NCBI RefSeq assembly: GCF_000931465.1
Contig: NZ_CP010892.1
Location: forward strand, 3,805,388-3,869,387
Direction: 5' to 3'
From: Pseudomonas sp. MRSN 12121
GTDB taxonomy: Bacteria > Pseudomonadota > Gammaproteobacteria > Pseudomonadales > Pseudomonadaceae
DNA: 64,000 bases
Below are positions 36,469-46,240 of the stretch, in pieces (the first letter of the stretch is position 1; every line of letters begins with the position of its first letter). The notes below the pieces were generated by a model, which saw only the letters and a list, made by a program, of their open reading frames with translations, was not told the origin of the DNA and did no database searches. The position numbers and the translations under genes are program-made.

Positions 36469-36480
36469 GAGGCCACAACA

Positions 36481-37263
36481 ATGCATAGATCGCCTGTATC
36501 CATCAGCCTTTCCAGCTACGGCGCCGACTACGTGCGCGAGCAGGGCCAGGGCCGTTTCATCGAGGTGCTGGCCGCCGCCGGCGCGTCGCGCATCGAATGG
36601 CGCGAGGAACTGCTGACCGACGAAGACCCGGCCCAGCTGGCCGAGGCCGCCCGCGAGCAGCATCTGGAGAGTGTGTTTTCTTCGCCGCTGGAGCTTTGGG
36701 TGGCCGGGCGTGCCCACGCCAACCCGCTGCTGGAACAGGCGCTGCAACGGGCCCAGGCCTTCGGCGCGAAAAGCCTCAAGGTGTCGCTCGGCTATTTCAC
36801 CGAGCACAACGACCTGCCTTACCTGGGGCTGCTGCTGGCGCGCTACCCGGTACAGCTGCTGGTGGAAAACGACCAGACCCTGCACGGCGGGCGCATCGAG
36901 CCCTTCCAGCGTTTCTTCGACGCGGTCGAGCGCCATGCCCTGCCGGTGCAGATGACCTTCGACATCGGCAACTGGCAGTGGCAGGACCAGTCCGCCTCCA
37001 CCGCCGCGCGCCTGCTCGGCCGCCATGTCGGCTACGTGCACTGCAAGGCGGTGGCACGGCGGGCCGACGGCAAGCTGGTGGCGGTACCGCCGGGCATGAC
37101 CGACCTGCATCTGTGGGAACAACTGCTGCGGCACATGACTCAAGGTATTACCCGGGCCGTGGAATACCCGCTGCAAGGCGCCGACCTGGTGCAGTTGACC
37201 CGCGAGCACGTCACCGCCCTCGCCCACCTCGGCCAGTCGCGACTGGAGAACGCTCATGCCTGA
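36481..37263 (+). CDS. kguE: KguE, TIM-barrel epimerase-like protein of 2-ketogluconate catabolism
   Basis: 260 residues of the xylose-isomerase-like TIM-barrel family ([37 protein letters not shown] with a metal-site Glu, [19 protein letters not shown]). The last segments supply the acidic and His residues of the metal site. The biochemical step is not firmly known; the gene is always first in the kgu operon. The ATG at 36481 is chosen; an earlier ATG at 36454 overlaps the PtxS operator. The 3' end overlaps kguK by 8 nt. Confidence 0.9.
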   Translation: MHRSPVSISLSSYGADYVREQGQGRFIEVLAAAGASRIEWREELLTDEDPAQLAEAAREQHLESVFSSPLELWVAGRAHANPLLEQALQRAQAFGAKSLKVSLGYFTEHNDLPYLGLLLARYPVQLLVENDQTLHGGRIEPFQRFFDAVERHALPVQMTFDIGNWQWQDQSASTAARLLGRHVGYVHCKAVARRADGKLVAVPPGMTDLHLWEQLLRHMTQGITRAVEYPLQGADLVQLTREHVTALAHLGQSRLENAHA

Positions 37264-38224
37264 ACTCGATATCCTGTCGTTCGGCGAAACCATGGCGATG
37301 TTCGTCGCCGAACAGAGCGGCGACCTGTCCCGGGTCGCGCATTTCCACAAACGCATCGCCGGCGCCGACAGCAACGTGGCCATCGGCCTGTCGCGCCTGG
37401 GCTTCAAGGTCGGCTGGCTGAGCCGGGTCGGCGCCGACTCCCTGGGCCGCTTCGTGGTCGACAGCCTGCAGGCCGAAGGCGTGGATTGCCGCTTCGTCGG
37501 CACCGACCCGCTGCACCCCACCGGCTTCCAGCTCAAGTCCCTGGAAGAACACGGCGACGATCCGCGGGTCGAGTACTTCCGCCGCGGCTCGGCGGCCAGC
37601 CACCTGAGCGTCGCCGACATCGCCCCCGAGCTGCTGCGCGCCCGCCACTTGCACGCCACCGGCATTCCACCGGCGCTGTCGGCCTCGGCCCGGGACCTGT
37701 CCCACAGCCTGATGAGCCGGATGCGCGCCGCTGGCCGCAGCCTGTCTTTCGACCCGAACCTGCGGCCCAGCCTGTGGGGCAGCGAAAAACTGATGATCCA
37801 TGAAATCAACCGCCTGGCCGCGCTGGCCCACTGGGTCCTGCCGGGGCTCGCCGAGGGCCGGCTGCTGACCGGCTACGAAGACCCCGCCGACATCGCCGCC
37901 TTCTACCTGGACCAGGGCGTCGAGGCCGTGGTGATCAAGCTCGGCGCCCATGGCGCCTACTACCGCACCCAGCTGCACGACGGTTTCGTCGAGGCCGTGC
38001 CCGTGGCGCAGGTGGTCGACACCGTGGGCGCTGGAGACGGTTTTGCCGTCGGCCTGATCAGCGCCCTGCTGGAAAACCTCAGCATGGCCGAGGCCGTGCA
38101 GCGGGCGAACTGGGTCGGCAGCCGCGCGGTACAGAGCCGCGGCGACATGGAAGGCCTGCCGACCCGGGACGAATTGCCCATCGCCGCGCCGTCCGTCGCC
38201 AGCGCGCTCGCGATCAGCCCTTGA
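37256..38224 (+). CDS. kguK: 2-ketogluconate kinase (PfkB family)
   Basis: 322 residues of the ribokinase/PfkB family. Substrate-side motif [29 protein letters not shown] and the catalytic signature [13 protein letters not shown], whose Asp is the general base. It phosphorylates 2-ketogluconate to 2-keto-6-phosphogluconate. Its ATG lies inside the end of kguE, so the two are coupled. Confidence 0.93.
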   Translation: MPELDILSFGETMAMFVAEQSGDLSRVAHFHKRIAGADSNVAIGLSRLGFKVGWLSRVGADSLGRFVVDSLQAEGVDCRFVGTDPLHPTGFQLKSLEEHGDDPRVEYFRRGSAASHLSVADIAPELLRARHLHATGIPPALSASARDLSHSLMSRMRAAGRSLSFDPNLRPSLWGSEKLMIHEINRLAALAHWVLPGLAEGRLLTGYEDPADIAAFYLDQGVEAVVIKLGAHGAYYRTQLHDGFVEAVPVAQVVDTVGAGDGFAVGLISALLENLSMAEAVQRANWVGSRAVQSRGDMEGLPTRDELPIAAPSVASALAISP

Positions 38225-38266
38225 ACCCGGACACCCACTGAACCACGCGTTACCTGCTGCGACAAA

Positions 38267-38274
38267 AACAACAA
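38267..38274 (+). promoter_or_regulatory. CA motif (Hfq/Crc) in the kguT leader
   Basis: AACAACAA within an A-rich stretch, 4 nt before an AGGAG ribosome site for kguT. It is an exact AAnAAnAA match positioned to block ribosome entry. Confidence 0.6.
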
Positions 38275-38290
38275 GCTCAGGAGCACCCTC

Positions 38291-39586
38291 ATGCAAACGC
38301 TCAAACTCGCCACCCGCCGCTGGTGGTACATCATGCCCATCGTATTCATCACCTACAGCCTGGCGTACCTGGACCGCGCCAACTACGGGTTCGCCGCCGC
38401 CTCCGGGATGGCCGCTGACCTGATGATCACCCCCGGCCTGTCGTCGCTGCTCGGCGCCCTGTTCTTCCTCGGCTACTTCTTCTTCCAGGTGCCGGGGGCG
38501 ATCTACGCGCAAAAGCACAGCGTGAAGAAACTGATCTTCGTCAGCCTGATCCTCTGGGGTGGCCTGGCCACGCTTACCGGCGTGGTGTCCAACGCCTGGA
38601 TGCTGATCGGCATCCGCTTCATGCTCGGCGTGGTCGAGGCCGCGGTGATGCCGGCGATGCTGGTCTACCTGTGCCACTGGTTCACCCGCGCCGAACGCTC
38701 GCGGGCCAACACCTTCCTGATCCTCGGCAACCCGGTGACCATGCTCTGGATGTCGGTGGTCTCGGGGTACCTGGTGGAGCATTTCAGCTGGCGCTGGATG
38801 TTCATCATCGAAGGCCTGCCGGCGGTGATCTGGGCCTTTATCTGGTGGCGCCTGGCCGATGACCGGCCCAGCACCGCGAAATGGCTCGACGACCAGGAGA
38901 AACACGACCTGGAAAGCGCCCTGGCCGCCGAACAGGTGGGCATCAAGGCGGTGAAGAACTACGCCGAGGCGTTCCGCTCGCCCAAGGTGATCATCCTCGC
39001 CCTGCAGTTCTTCTGCTGGAGCATCGGGGTCTACGGCTTCGTGCTGTGGCTGCCGTCGATCCTCAAGCACGGCGCACAGATGGACATGGTCGAGGCCGGC
39101 TGGCTGTCGGCGCTGCCCTACCTGGCCGCGGTGATCGCCATGCTCGGGGTCTCCTGGGGCTCGGACCGACTGCAGAAACGCAAGCGCTTCGTCTGGCCGC
39201 CGCTGCTGGTCGCGTCCTTCGCCTTCTACGGCTCCTACCTGCTGGGCGCCGAGCACTTCTGGTGGTCCTACAGCCTGCTGGTGATCGCCGGTGCCTGCAT
39301 GTACGCGCCCTATGGGCCGTTCTTCGCCATCGTCCCGGAGATCCTCCCGGCCAACGTCGCCGGTGGCGCCATGGCGCTGATCAACAGCATGGGCGCCCTG
39401 GGCTCGTTCGGCGGTTCGTACCTGGTGGGCTACCTGAACAGCGCCACCGGCTCGCCGGGCGCCTCTTACCTGCTGATGAGCGGCGCGTTGCTGCTGTCGG
39501 TGCTGCTGACCCTCTTCCTGCGCCCGGGCGCCAGCGACCGCAGCCGCCGCGCGCTGCCGGTCCGTCGCCGCCTGGCGCATCCCTGA
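38291..39586 (+). CDS. kguT: 2-ketogluconate MFS transporter (anion:cation symporter family)
   Basis: 431 residues with twelve hydrophobic segments. The family start RRWWYIMPIVFITYSLAYLDRANYGFAAASGM is typical of ACS-type permeases (phthalate/hexuronate group), and SWGSDRLQKRKRF is the second-half motif. It imports 2-ketogluconate. Third gene of the kgu operon, with a 66-bp gap after kguK that carries a CA motif and its own ribosome site. Confidence 0.92.
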   Translation: MQTLKLATRRWWYIMPIVFITYSLAYLDRANYGFAAASGMAADLMITPGLSSLLGALFFLGYFFFQVPGAIYAQKHSVKKLIFVSLILWGGLATLTGVVSNAWMLIGIRFMLGVVEAAVMPAMLVYLCHWFTRAERSRANTFLILGNPVTMLWMSVVSGYLVEHFSWRWMFIIEGLPAVIWAFIWWRLADDRPSTAKWLDDQEKHDLESALAAEQVGIKAVKNYAEAFRSPKVIILALQFFCWSIGVYGFVLWLPSILKHGAQMDMVEAGWLSALPYLAAVIAMLGVSWGSDRLQKRKRFVWPPLLVASFAFYGSYLLGAEHFWWSYSLLVIAGACMYAPYGPFFAIVPEILPANVAGGAMALINSMGALGSFGGSYLVGYLNSATGSPGASYLLMSGALLLSVLLTLFLRPGASDRSRRALPVRRRLAHP

Positions 39587-39605
39587 ATCGAACAAGGTGA
39601 ACCCG

Positions 39606-40607
39606 ATGAAAAAACAGGTCGTGCTGTACAAGAAACTCTCCCCGCCGCTGATGGCCCGCCTGCACGAACAGGCCGAGGTGACCCTGATCGAAGACCTCGG
39701 CGCCCAGGGCCTGGCCCGGCTGCGCGCCGCCCTGCCCAGCGCCCAGGGCCTGCTCGGCGCCAGCCTGCGCCTGGACGCCGAGCTGCTCGACCTGGCCCCG
39801 CGCCTGGAAGCCGTAGCCAGCGTCTCGGTGGGCGTCGACAACTACGACATCGACTACCTGACCCAGCGCGACATCCTGCTCAGCAACACCCCCGACGTGC
39901 TCACCGAGACCACCGCCGACACCGGCTTCGCGTTGATCCTGGCCAGCGCCCGGCGGGTGGTGGAGCTGGCCAACCTGGTGCGCTCCGGCCAGTGGAACCG
40001 CAATATCGGGCCGCTGCATTTCGGCAGCGACGTGCACGGCAAGACCCTGGGCATCATCGGCATGGGACGGATCGGCGAGGCCCTGGCCCAGCGCGGCCAT
40101 TTCGGCTTCGGCATGCCGGTGATCTACCACAGCAACCGGCCGAAGCCGGCGGTGGAGCAACGCTTCGGCGCGCGCTACTGCGACCTGCCGGAGCTGCTGC
40201 GGCAGGCCGACTTCATCTGCCTGACCCTGCCGCTGACCGAGCAGACCCGGGGCCTGATCGGCCGCGACGAGTTCGCGCTGATGCGCCCGGAAAGCATCTT
40301 CATCAATATTTCCCGGGGCAAGGTGGTGGACGAACAGGCGCTGATCGAGGCCTTGCAGAAGCGGCAGATCCGCGCGGCCGGGCTGGACGTGTTCGAGCGC
40401 GAACCGCTGGGCCACGATTCGCCGCTGTTGCAGTTGAACAATGTGGTGGCGACCCCGCATATCGGCTCGGCCACGGTCGAGACCCGCGAGGCCATGGCCC
40501 GCTGCGCCGTCGACAACCTGCTGGCGGCCCTGGCCGGCCAGCGCCCGGCCAACCTGGTCAACCCCCAGGCCTGGGAGCGGCGTCAAACCACAGCCGGCCC
40601 CCTGTAG
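39606..40607 (+). CDS. kguD: 2-keto-6-phosphogluconate (2-ketoaldonate) reductase, D-2-hydroxyacid dehydrogenase family
   Basis: 333 residues. Rossmann motif GIIGMGRIGEALAQRG with NADP-type region YHSNRPKP. Catalytic Arg in NISRGKVVDE, Glu in VFEREPL and His in ATPHIGSA. It reduces 2-keto-6-phosphogluconate to 6-phosphogluconate, feeding the Entner-Doudoroff path. An AAGGTGA ribosome site lies 5 nt before the ATG; an in-frame GTG three codons upstream is within that site. The TAG stop is formed by the first bases of a REP element. Confidence 0.93.
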   Translation: MKKQVVLYKKLSPPLMARLHEQAEVTLIEDLGAQGLARLRAALPSAQGLLGASLRLDAELLDLAPRLEAVASVSVGVDNYDIDYLTQRDILLSNTPDVLTETTADTGFALILASARRVVELANLVRSGQWNRNIGPLHFGSDVHGKTLGIIGMGRIGEALAQRGHFGFGMPVIYHSNRPKPAVEQRFGARYCDLPELLRQADFICLTLPLTEQTRGLIGRDEFALMRPESIFINISRGKVVDEQALIEALQKRQIRAAGLDVFEREPLGHDSPLLQLNNVVATPHIGSATVETREAMARCAVDNLLAALAGQRPANLVNPQAWERRQTTAGPL

Positions 40608-40703
40608 GAGCGAGGCTTGCCCGCGATGGACTTGAGAACGCCGCGTACCTCCAGTGGATACGCGTCTTCGTTAACGACCATCGCGGGCAAGCCTCGCTCC
40701 TAC
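40604..40703. repeat. REP-type inverted pair at the end of the kgu operon
   Basis: GTAGGAGCGAGGCTTGCCCG to its complement. The kguD TAG stop (40605-40607) lies inside its first four bases. Confidence 0.88.
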
Positions 40704-40778
40704 AGGTTCCGGGGTGATCGGCCGCAAGCGCAAGACCCCGATTGCCTGGGGCCTGCCAAAGTGGATTGAGGATGTCGG

Positions 40779-41978
40779 TCAGCGGTGTCGCTTCGGCGGC
40801 CGGCCTTCGAGCAGGTCCTGGGTGCACCGCACGATGCGCCGGCAGGCGTCGGCCAGGCGTTGTCGATCGACCACCAGGCCGATGCGGATGTGCCCCGCCG
40901 CACTGGGGCCGAAGGCCTCGCCGGCGAGTACCGAGACCCCGTGTTCCTCCAGCAACCGCTCGGCGAACTGCTGGGCGCCCAGGCCGGTTTCCCGCACATC
41001 GACCATCACGAACATGCCGCCGTCGGGACGAACCGGCTTGAGCCCGGCGCACTGGCCGAGCGTGTCGCACACCAGGTCGCGGCGCTGGCGATATTCCTCG
41101 CGCATCCGCGAAAGCTCCGGCAGCTCGGCGTCCAGCGCCACCACCGCGGCGTTCTGCACGAAGTCCGGCAGGCCGTACAACATGCACAGCGCCAGGTTGC
41201 TCAAGTGCCCGGCCAGGGCCTGCGGCGCCACCACCCAGCCGACCCGCCAGCCAGTCATGGCATGGGACTTGGACAAACTGTTGATGGTCGCCGTGCGCTC
41301 GGCCATGCCCGGCAGGCTGCCGGGGCTGACATGCTCGCCGTCGAACAGCAGGTCGCTGTAGACCTCGTCCGAGATCAGCCACAGGTCATGCTCGACGCAC
41401 AGTCGCGCCAGAGCCTGCCAGGTGTCCCGCGACAGGCTGGCGCCGGAGGGATTGTTCGGGCTGTTGAGCATCAGCGCGCGGGTCCTGGGGGTGATGCGCG
41501 CGGCGACCGCGTCCGCCTCGACGCGAAAACCGTTCTCTGGACGCACCGGCACCGGCAGGACCTTGGCCCCGCAGGCGCCGAACACGCCTTCGTAGGTGAC
41601 GTACATGGGCTCGGCCACCAGCACCTCGTCGCCGGGGTCGAGCAGGCACTGGGCCACGGAAAACACCGCGCACTGGGCGCCGGGCAGCACCACCACGTGC
41701 TCGGCGCCGACCGCCTGGCCAGTGCGGGCGCGATGCCGGGCGGCGATCCGGCTGCGCAACGAATGGTTGCCGCGCACTTCCGAATAATGGGTATCGCCGG
41801 CCAGCAGGCTATCGATGGCGGCCTGGACGATGGGCCTTGGGGTATCGAAGTCCGGGTCGCCGATGGTCAACAGCAACACATCGGCGCCCTGCTCGCGCAG
41901 TTCCAGCGCGCGGTAGTGGATTTGCCAGGCCGCGGCGCCTTCGCCGTCGATCCGTTGGGTCAGGGCTGAATAGCGCAT
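40779..41978 (-). CDS. aruH: Arginine:pyruvate transaminase AruH
   Basis: 399 residues of fold-type I aminotransferases. The PLP-binding Lys is in NSLSKSHAMTGWRVGW; NSPNNPSGASL and the C-terminal HIRIGLVVD are the other cofactor and substrate regions. It is very close in sequence to P. aeruginosa AruH, the first enzyme of the arginine transaminase pathway (arginine + pyruvate to 2-ketoarginine + alanine). The usual partner aruI (2-ketoarginine decarboxylase) is not adjacent; upstream is a chemoreceptor instead. An AAGGAG ribosome site precedes the ATG. Confidence 0.85.
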   Translation of the reverse strand: MRYSALTQRIDGEGAAAWQIHYRALELREQGADVLLLTIGDPDFDTPRPIVQAAIDSLLAGDTHYSEVRGNHSLRSRIAARHRARTGQAVGAEHVVVLPGAQCAVFSVAQCLLDPGDEVLVAEPMYVTYEGVFGACGAKVLPVPVRPENGFRVEADAVAARITPRTRALMLNSPNNPSGASLSRDTWQALARLCVEHDLWLISDEVYSDLLFDGEHVSPGSLPGMAERTATINSLSKSHAMTGWRVGWVVAPQALAGHLSNLALCMLYGLPDFVQNAAVVALDAELPELSRMREEYRQRRDLVCDTLGQCAGLKPVRPDGGMFVMVDVRETGLGAQQFAERLLEEHGVSVLAGEAFGPSAAGHIRIGLVVDRQRLADACRRIVRCTQDLLEGRPPKRHR

Positions 41979-42015
41979 CTCGTTCTCCTTCGGCACGCAT
42001 TCCAACAACCCTAAC

Positions 42016-43641
42016 TCAAATCACAAAGCGCGCCACCATCGCGTTCAGATCCACCGCCAGGCGCGACAGCTCATGGCTGGCGGCGCTGGTCTGGTTGGCC
42101 CCGGCGGCCGACTGGGTGGCCAGGTCGCGGATATTCACCAGGTTGCGGTCGACCTCGCGGGACACCTGCGCCTGTTCTTCCGAGGCACTGGCGATCACCA
42201 GGTTGCGCTCGTTGATCAGGTTGATCGATTCGGCGATCTGCTCCAGCGCCACGCCGGCGGCGCGGGCCATTTCCAGGGTGCTCTGGGTGCGCTGGTTGCT
42301 CTGCTGCATCGACTGCACCGCCTCGCCGGTGCCGTTCTGGATGCCGGCCACCATCTTCTCGATCTCCTGGGTCGACTGCGCGGTGCGATGGGCCAGGGCC
42401 CGCACTTCGTCGGCCACCACCGCGAAACCGCGCCCGGCCTCGCCGGCGCGGGCCGCCTCGATCGCCGCGTTGAGGGCCAGCAGGTTGGTCTGCTCGGCAA
42501 TGGCGCGGATCACGTCCAGCACCTTGCCGATGTCCCGGCCTTGGCTGGCCAGGCCTTCGATCATCACCGAGGTGTTTTGCACGTCGTGGGTCATGGTCTG
42601 GATCGCGTCGACGGTCTCCACCACCCGGTCGCGCCCCTCGCGGGCAGCCTGGGTGGACTGGTGCGAGGCCTCGGAAGTCGACACCGCATTGCGCGCCACC
42701 TCCTCCACGGCCGCGGTCATCTCGTTGACGGCGGTGGCCGCCTGTTCGATTTCATTGTTCTGCTGCTGCAAGCCCCGAGACGCTTCCTCGGTGACCGCGC
42801 TGAGCTCTTCGGACGCCGAGGCCAGCTGGGTCGCCGAGCCGGAGATCTGCTCGATGGTCTTGCGCAGGCTGCGCTGCATTTCGCCCAGGGCGCCGAGCAG
42901 GCGGGCCGGTTCGTCCTTGCCGTCGACCTCGATGGCCTGGGTCAGGTTGCCCGCGGCGATGGTCTGCGCGGCGAGCACGGCGCGGTTCAACGGCGACACG
43001 ATGCTGCGGGTCAGCAGCAACGCCAGCACCACCGTGAGCAGGGCCGCGATCACCGCGACCGCGACGATACCGGTAATGGCGCTGTGATAATTCTCGCCGG
43101 CCTCATCCGAGGCCTGGGTGGCCGCCACCTTGTTGATCGCCACCAGTTTGCTCAACTGCTCGCCCATCTGGTCGGTGCCTTCCTTGATCCGCGTATTGAT
43201 CAGGGTGCGCAGCTCCTCGAGCTTGTTCTGCCGCGACAGTTCCATCATGTCGTTCTGCGCCTGCAGGTATTTATCCAGGGTGGCGGCGAAGGCCTTGTAC
43301 ACCACCGCCTCCTCGTCCCCCATCGGCAGCACGGCGTAGCTGGCCTGGGCCTGGCGCGCCTTGTCCACCAGGACGCCGATGCGCGTCTGCGCTTCCTGCA
43401 GGCCGGCCGGCTCGCGGTTGACCAGCACGCGGAACGAGAGAATCCGCAGGCGCAAGACGTTTTCGTTGAGGTCGCCGAGGAACCCTACGCTGGGCAGTTG
43501 GTTGCTTTCCATGTCCAGGGAGGCCTGGTGGATGACCGACATGCGATTGATGGCGAATGCACCCAGCGCGACGACCAGCAACGCGATGAACGCAAAACCG
43601 AGGAAAGCTCGAGGCGCGATATTCATATTACGTAGGGACAT
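42016..43641 (-). CDS. Methyl-accepting chemotaxis protein, four-helix-bundle sensor
   Basis: 541 residues. TM1 at about 10-30, a helical periplasmic ligand domain of about 155 residues (4HB type), TM2 at about 187-210, HAMP ([27 protein letters not shown]), then a 36-helix-type signalling domain with the hairpin tip [26 protein letters not shown]. No C-terminal CheR-tethering pentapeptide is seen. It is divergent to hpaB and 37 bp upstream of aruH in the same orientation, so the attractant could be an aromatic acid or an amino acid. Much longer reading in the same frame exists upstream but has no domain content; the start is [13 protein letters not shown]. Confidence 0.88.
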   Translation of the reverse strand: MSLRNMNIAPRAFLGFAFIALLVVALGAFAINRMSVIHQASLDMESNQLPSVGFLGDLNENVLRLRILSFRVLVNREPAGLQEAQTRIGVLVDKARQAQASYAVLPMGDEEAVVYKAFAATLDKYLQAQNDMMELSRQNKLEELRTLINTRIKEGTDQMGEQLSKLVAINKVAATQASDEAGENYHSAITGIVAVAVIAALLTVVLALLLTRSIVSPLNRAVLAAQTIAAGNLTQAIEVDGKDEPARLLGALGEMQRSLRKTIEQISGSATQLASASEELSAVTEEASRGLQQQNNEIEQAATAVNEMTAAVEEVARNAVSTSEASHQSTQAAREGRDRVVETVDAIQTMTHDVQNTSVMIEGLASQGRDIGKVLDVIRAIAEQTNLLALNAAIEAARAGEAGRGFAVVADEVRALAHRTAQSTQEIEKMVAGIQNGTGEAVQSMQQSNQRTQSTLEMARAAGVALEQIAESINLINERNLVIASASEEQAQVSREVDRNLVNIRDLATQSAAGANQTSAASHELSRLAVDLNAMVARFVI

Positions 43642-43995
43642 AGGATGACTCTCGGAGATTGAGGACTGCGGGCATCCATGCACCGGACCCTGCGACCGGC
43701 GGCGGCCTGGCAGGCGGGCCCCACTGTTGTTTTGGTCTGTGGGCCTAATAGCGATATCGGCAGCGCTTGAGCTTTGTTGCAGGCAAATGTGAAAAAATAT
43801 TTCCGTATTGCGGAACTGTTTCACAGTTGCAACAGATTGCTGCCAGAGCCGCCGACCGCGGCGCCCCTGGCGGCCCGCCGCCCCCCTTTGAAAAGTGCAA
43901 TTCATTCGCCGGAAAAGCCATTCAGTCGCCGCCCCGCCCTGCCCATCATTGGCCCCAGCCCCCGAGGCAACGCATAACAACAATGACTGGAGTGG
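43642..43995. promoter_or_regulatory. Divergent regulatory region between the chemoreceptor and hpaB
   Basis: The 354-bp gap contains no gene. Nested dyads cluster at 43775-43834: TGTTGCA and TGTGAAA on the left mirror TTTCACA and TGCAACA on the right, and the centre holds TTCCG-N5-CGGAA (43801-43815). Such nested symmetry suggests a regulator site. A CA motif lies at its right end. I found no clear -35/-10 pair. Confidence 0.45.
43976..43983 (+). promoter_or_regulatory. CA motif (Hfq/Crc) in the hpaB leader
   Basis: AACAACAA, 5 nt before the TGGAG ribosome site of hpaB. It is an exact AAnAAnAA match in the position where Hfq/Crc would stop translation. Confidence 0.6.
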
Positions 43996-43998
43996 ATG

Positions 43999-45561
43999 AT
44001 GAAACCCGAAGACTTCCGTGCCGAGACCAACCGCCCGCTGACCGGCGCCGAGTACCTGGCCAGCCTGCGCGACGATCGCGAAATCTACATTTATGGCGAC
44101 CGGGTCAAGGACGTGACCCGCCATCCGGCCTTCCGCAACTCCGCCGCCTCCATGGCCCGCCTCTACGACGCCCTGCACGATCCCGCGACCCGGGACAAGC
44201 TGTGCTGGGACACCGACACCGGCAACGGCGGCTACACCCACAAGTTCTTCCGCTCGGCGAAAAGCGCCGACGAGTTGCGCCAGCAGCGCGACGCCATCGC
44301 CGAATGGTCGCGCCTGACCTACGGCTGGATGGGCCGCAGCCCCGACTACAAGGCCGCGTTCGGCAGCGCCCTGGGCGCCAATCCGGAGTTCTACGGCAAG
44401 TTCGAAGGCAACGCCCGCACCTGGTACAAGCGCATCCAGGAAGCCTGCCTGTACCTCAACCATGCCATCGTCAACCCGCCGATCGACCGCGACAAACCGG
44501 TGGACCAGGTCAAGGACGTGTTCATCTCGGTGGACGAGGAAGTCGCAGGCGGAATCATCGTCAGCGGCGCCAAGGTGGTGGCCACCAACTCGGCCCTGAC
44601 CCACTACAACTTCGTCGGCCAGGGCTCGGCGCAACTGCTGGGGGACAACACCGACTTCGCCCTGATGTTCATCGCGCCGATGAACACCCGCGGCATGAAG
44701 CTGATCTGCCGCCCCTCCTACGAACTGCAGGCCGGCATGAGCGGTTCGCCGTTCGACTACCCGCTGTCCAGCCGCTTCGACGAGAACGACGCGATCCTGA
44801 TCATGGACAAGGTGTTCATCCCCTGGGAAAACGTGCTGATCTACCGCGATTTCGAGCGCTGCCGCCAGTGGTTCCCGCAGGGCGGCTTCGGCCGGCTGTT
44901 CCCGATGCAGGGCTGTACCCGGCTGGCGGTCAAGCTCGACTTCATCACCGGGCTGCTGGTCAAGGCGTTGCAGTGCACCGGCTCCCTGGAATTTCGCGGG
45001 GTGCAGGCGCAGGTCGGCGAAGTGGTGGCCTGGCGCAACCTGTTCTGGTCGCTGACCGACGCCATGCACGGCAACGCCAGCGAATGGCTCAATGGCGCCT
45101 TCCTGCCCAGCGCCCAGGCCTTGCAGGCCTACCGCGTGCTGGCGCCCCAGGCCTACACCGACATCAAGAAAATCATCGAGCAGGTGGTGGCCAGCGGGCT
45201 GATCTACCTGCCATCCGGCTCCCGCGACCTCAAGGACCCGCAGCTCAACCAGTACCTGAGCACCTACTGCCGCGGCTCGGCGGGCATGGGCCACGAGGAG
45301 CGGATCAAGATCCTCAAGCTGCTGTGGGACGCCATCGGCACCGAGTTCGGCGGACGCCACGAGCTGTACGAGATCAACTACGCCGGCAGCCAGGACGAAA
45401 TCCGCATGCAGTGCCTGCGCCACGCCCAGGCCAGCGGCTCGATGAAGGCCATGACCGAGCTGGTGGACCAGTGCCTTAGCGACTACGACCTCGACGGCTG
45501 GACGGTGCCGCACCTGACCAACCCGGACGACATCAACATGCTCGACCGTATCCGCCAGTAA
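43999..45561 (+). CDS. hpaB: 4-hydroxyphenylacetate 3-monooxygenase, oxygenase component
   Basis: 520 residues, full length for the Pseudomonas HpaB/HpaA-type oxygenase of the acyl-CoA-dehydrogenase superfamily. Typical regions are [37 protein letters not shown] and the central [19 protein letters not shown]. It uses FADH2 from HpaC to hydroxylate 4-hydroxyphenylacetate to homoprotocatechuate. The second of two adjacent ATGs is chosen since GGAG lies 6 nt before it. It precedes hpaC, with a REP pair between. Confidence 0.92.
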   Translation: MKPEDFRAETNRPLTGAEYLASLRDDREIYIYGDRVKDVTRHPAFRNSAASMARLYDALHDPATRDKLCWDTDTGNGGYTHKFFRSAKSADELRQQRDAIAEWSRLTYGWMGRSPDYKAAFGSALGANPEFYGKFEGNARTWYKRIQEACLYLNHAIVNPPIDRDKPVDQVKDVFISVDEEVAGGIIVSGAKVVATNSALTHYNFVGQGSAQLLGDNTDFALMFIAPMNTRGMKLICRPSYELQAGMSGSPFDYPLSSRFDENDAILIMDKVFIPWENVLIYRDFERCRQWFPQGGFGRLFPMQGCTRLAVKLDFITGLLVKALQCTGSLEFRGVQAQVGEVVAWRNLFWSLTDAMHGNASEWLNGAFLPSAQALQAYRVLAPQAYTDIKKIIEQVVASGLIYLPSGSRDLKDPQLNQYLSTYCRGSAGMGHEERIKILKLLWDAIGTEFGGRHELYEINYAGSQDEIRMQCLRHAQASGSMKAMTELVDQCLSDYDLDGWTVPHLTNPDDINMLDRIRQ

Positions 45562-45574
45562 CCGTCGCCCCTGT

Positions 45575-45673
45575 GTAGGAGCGAAGCTTGCTCGCGATCA
45601 GCGCGTGAACGATAACGCCGTGTGACGGTTGGATCGCCGCTGTGCGGCTATCGCGAGCAAGCTTCGCTCCTAC
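45575..45673. repeat. REP-type inverted pair between hpaB and hpaC
   Basis: GTAGGAGCGAAGCTTGCTCG to its complement. It is placed inside what should be one operon and could lower hpaC expression relative to hpaB. Confidence 0.88.
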
Positions 45674-45707
45674 AAGGGACAGAGGCTACCCAATGAGGAG
45701 TTTCGTC

Positions 45708-46220
45708 ATGCACCCGCTCGATCCCAAGCAACAGGCCTTCCGCGACGCCATGGCGCACATGACCGCGGCGGTCAACGTCATCACCAGCAACGGCCCGGCC
45801 GGGCGCTGCGGCATCACCGCCACCGCGGTCTGCTCGGTCACCGACAGCCCGCCCAGCCTGATGGTCTGCGTCAACCGCAACAGCGCCCTGAACCCGGTGT
45901 TCAAGCGTAACGGCCGGCTCTGCGTCAACGTGCTCTGCGGCGAACACGAAGAGGTCGCCCGGCATTTCGCCGGCATGACCGGGGTGGACATGGAGCAACG
46001 CTTCAGCCTGCACCCCTGGCGCGACGGCCAGGACGCCCTGCCGGTGCTCGACGGCGCCCTCGCCAGCCTCCAGGGACGCATCACCGAGGTGCAGGAAGTC
46101 GGCACCCATTCGGTGATGCTGGTGCAGCTGGACGAAATCTGCGTGCGCGAACACGGCGACTCGCTGGTGTATTTCAGCCGTGGTTTCCATCGGTTGCCAC
46201 GGGCCGTCCGAGCGGCCTGA
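45708..46220 (+). CDS. hpaC: 4-hydroxyphenylacetate 3-monooxygenase, flavin reductase component
   Basis: 170 residues of the flavin-reductase-like split-barrel family: MAHMTAAVNVITSNGPAGRCGITATAVCSVTDSPPSLMVCVNRNS is the FAD-binding core, and GTHSVMLVQL with the C-terminal YFSRGFHRL completes it. It reduces FAD with NADH for HpaB. The ATG at 45708 is preferred to one at 45693, because GAGGAG lies 7 nt before it and the resulting N-terminus matches the family. Confidence 0.92.
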   Translation: MHPLDPKQQAFRDAMAHMTAAVNVITSNGPAGRCGITATAVCSVTDSPPSLMVCVNRNSALNPVFKRNGRLCVNVLCGEHEEVARHFAGMTGVDMEQRFSLHPWRDGQDALPVLDGALASLQGRITEVQEVGTHSVMLVQLDEICVREHGDSLVYFSRGFHRLPRAVRAA

Positions 46221-46240
46221 CCGACCGCTCTTCCGCTGTT

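Noticed and set aside
36454..36480. Earlier ATG for kguE
   Set aside because: It overlaps the PtxS operator and would add residues not found in the family.
37211..39841. Very long open frame on the minus strand across the kgu genes (876 codons), and similar ones at 26789-29128, 6177-7835 and 3775-5574
   Set aside because: They mirror strong genes on the other strand, have Gly/Arg/His-rich compositions typical of GC-rich antisense frames, and carry no domain or ribosome site.
43642..45513. Upstream extension of the chemoreceptor reading frame antisense to hpaB
   Set aside because: The extension lies opposite hpaB, has no chemoreceptor features, and the protein has a normal N-terminus and TM1 from the ATG at 43641.
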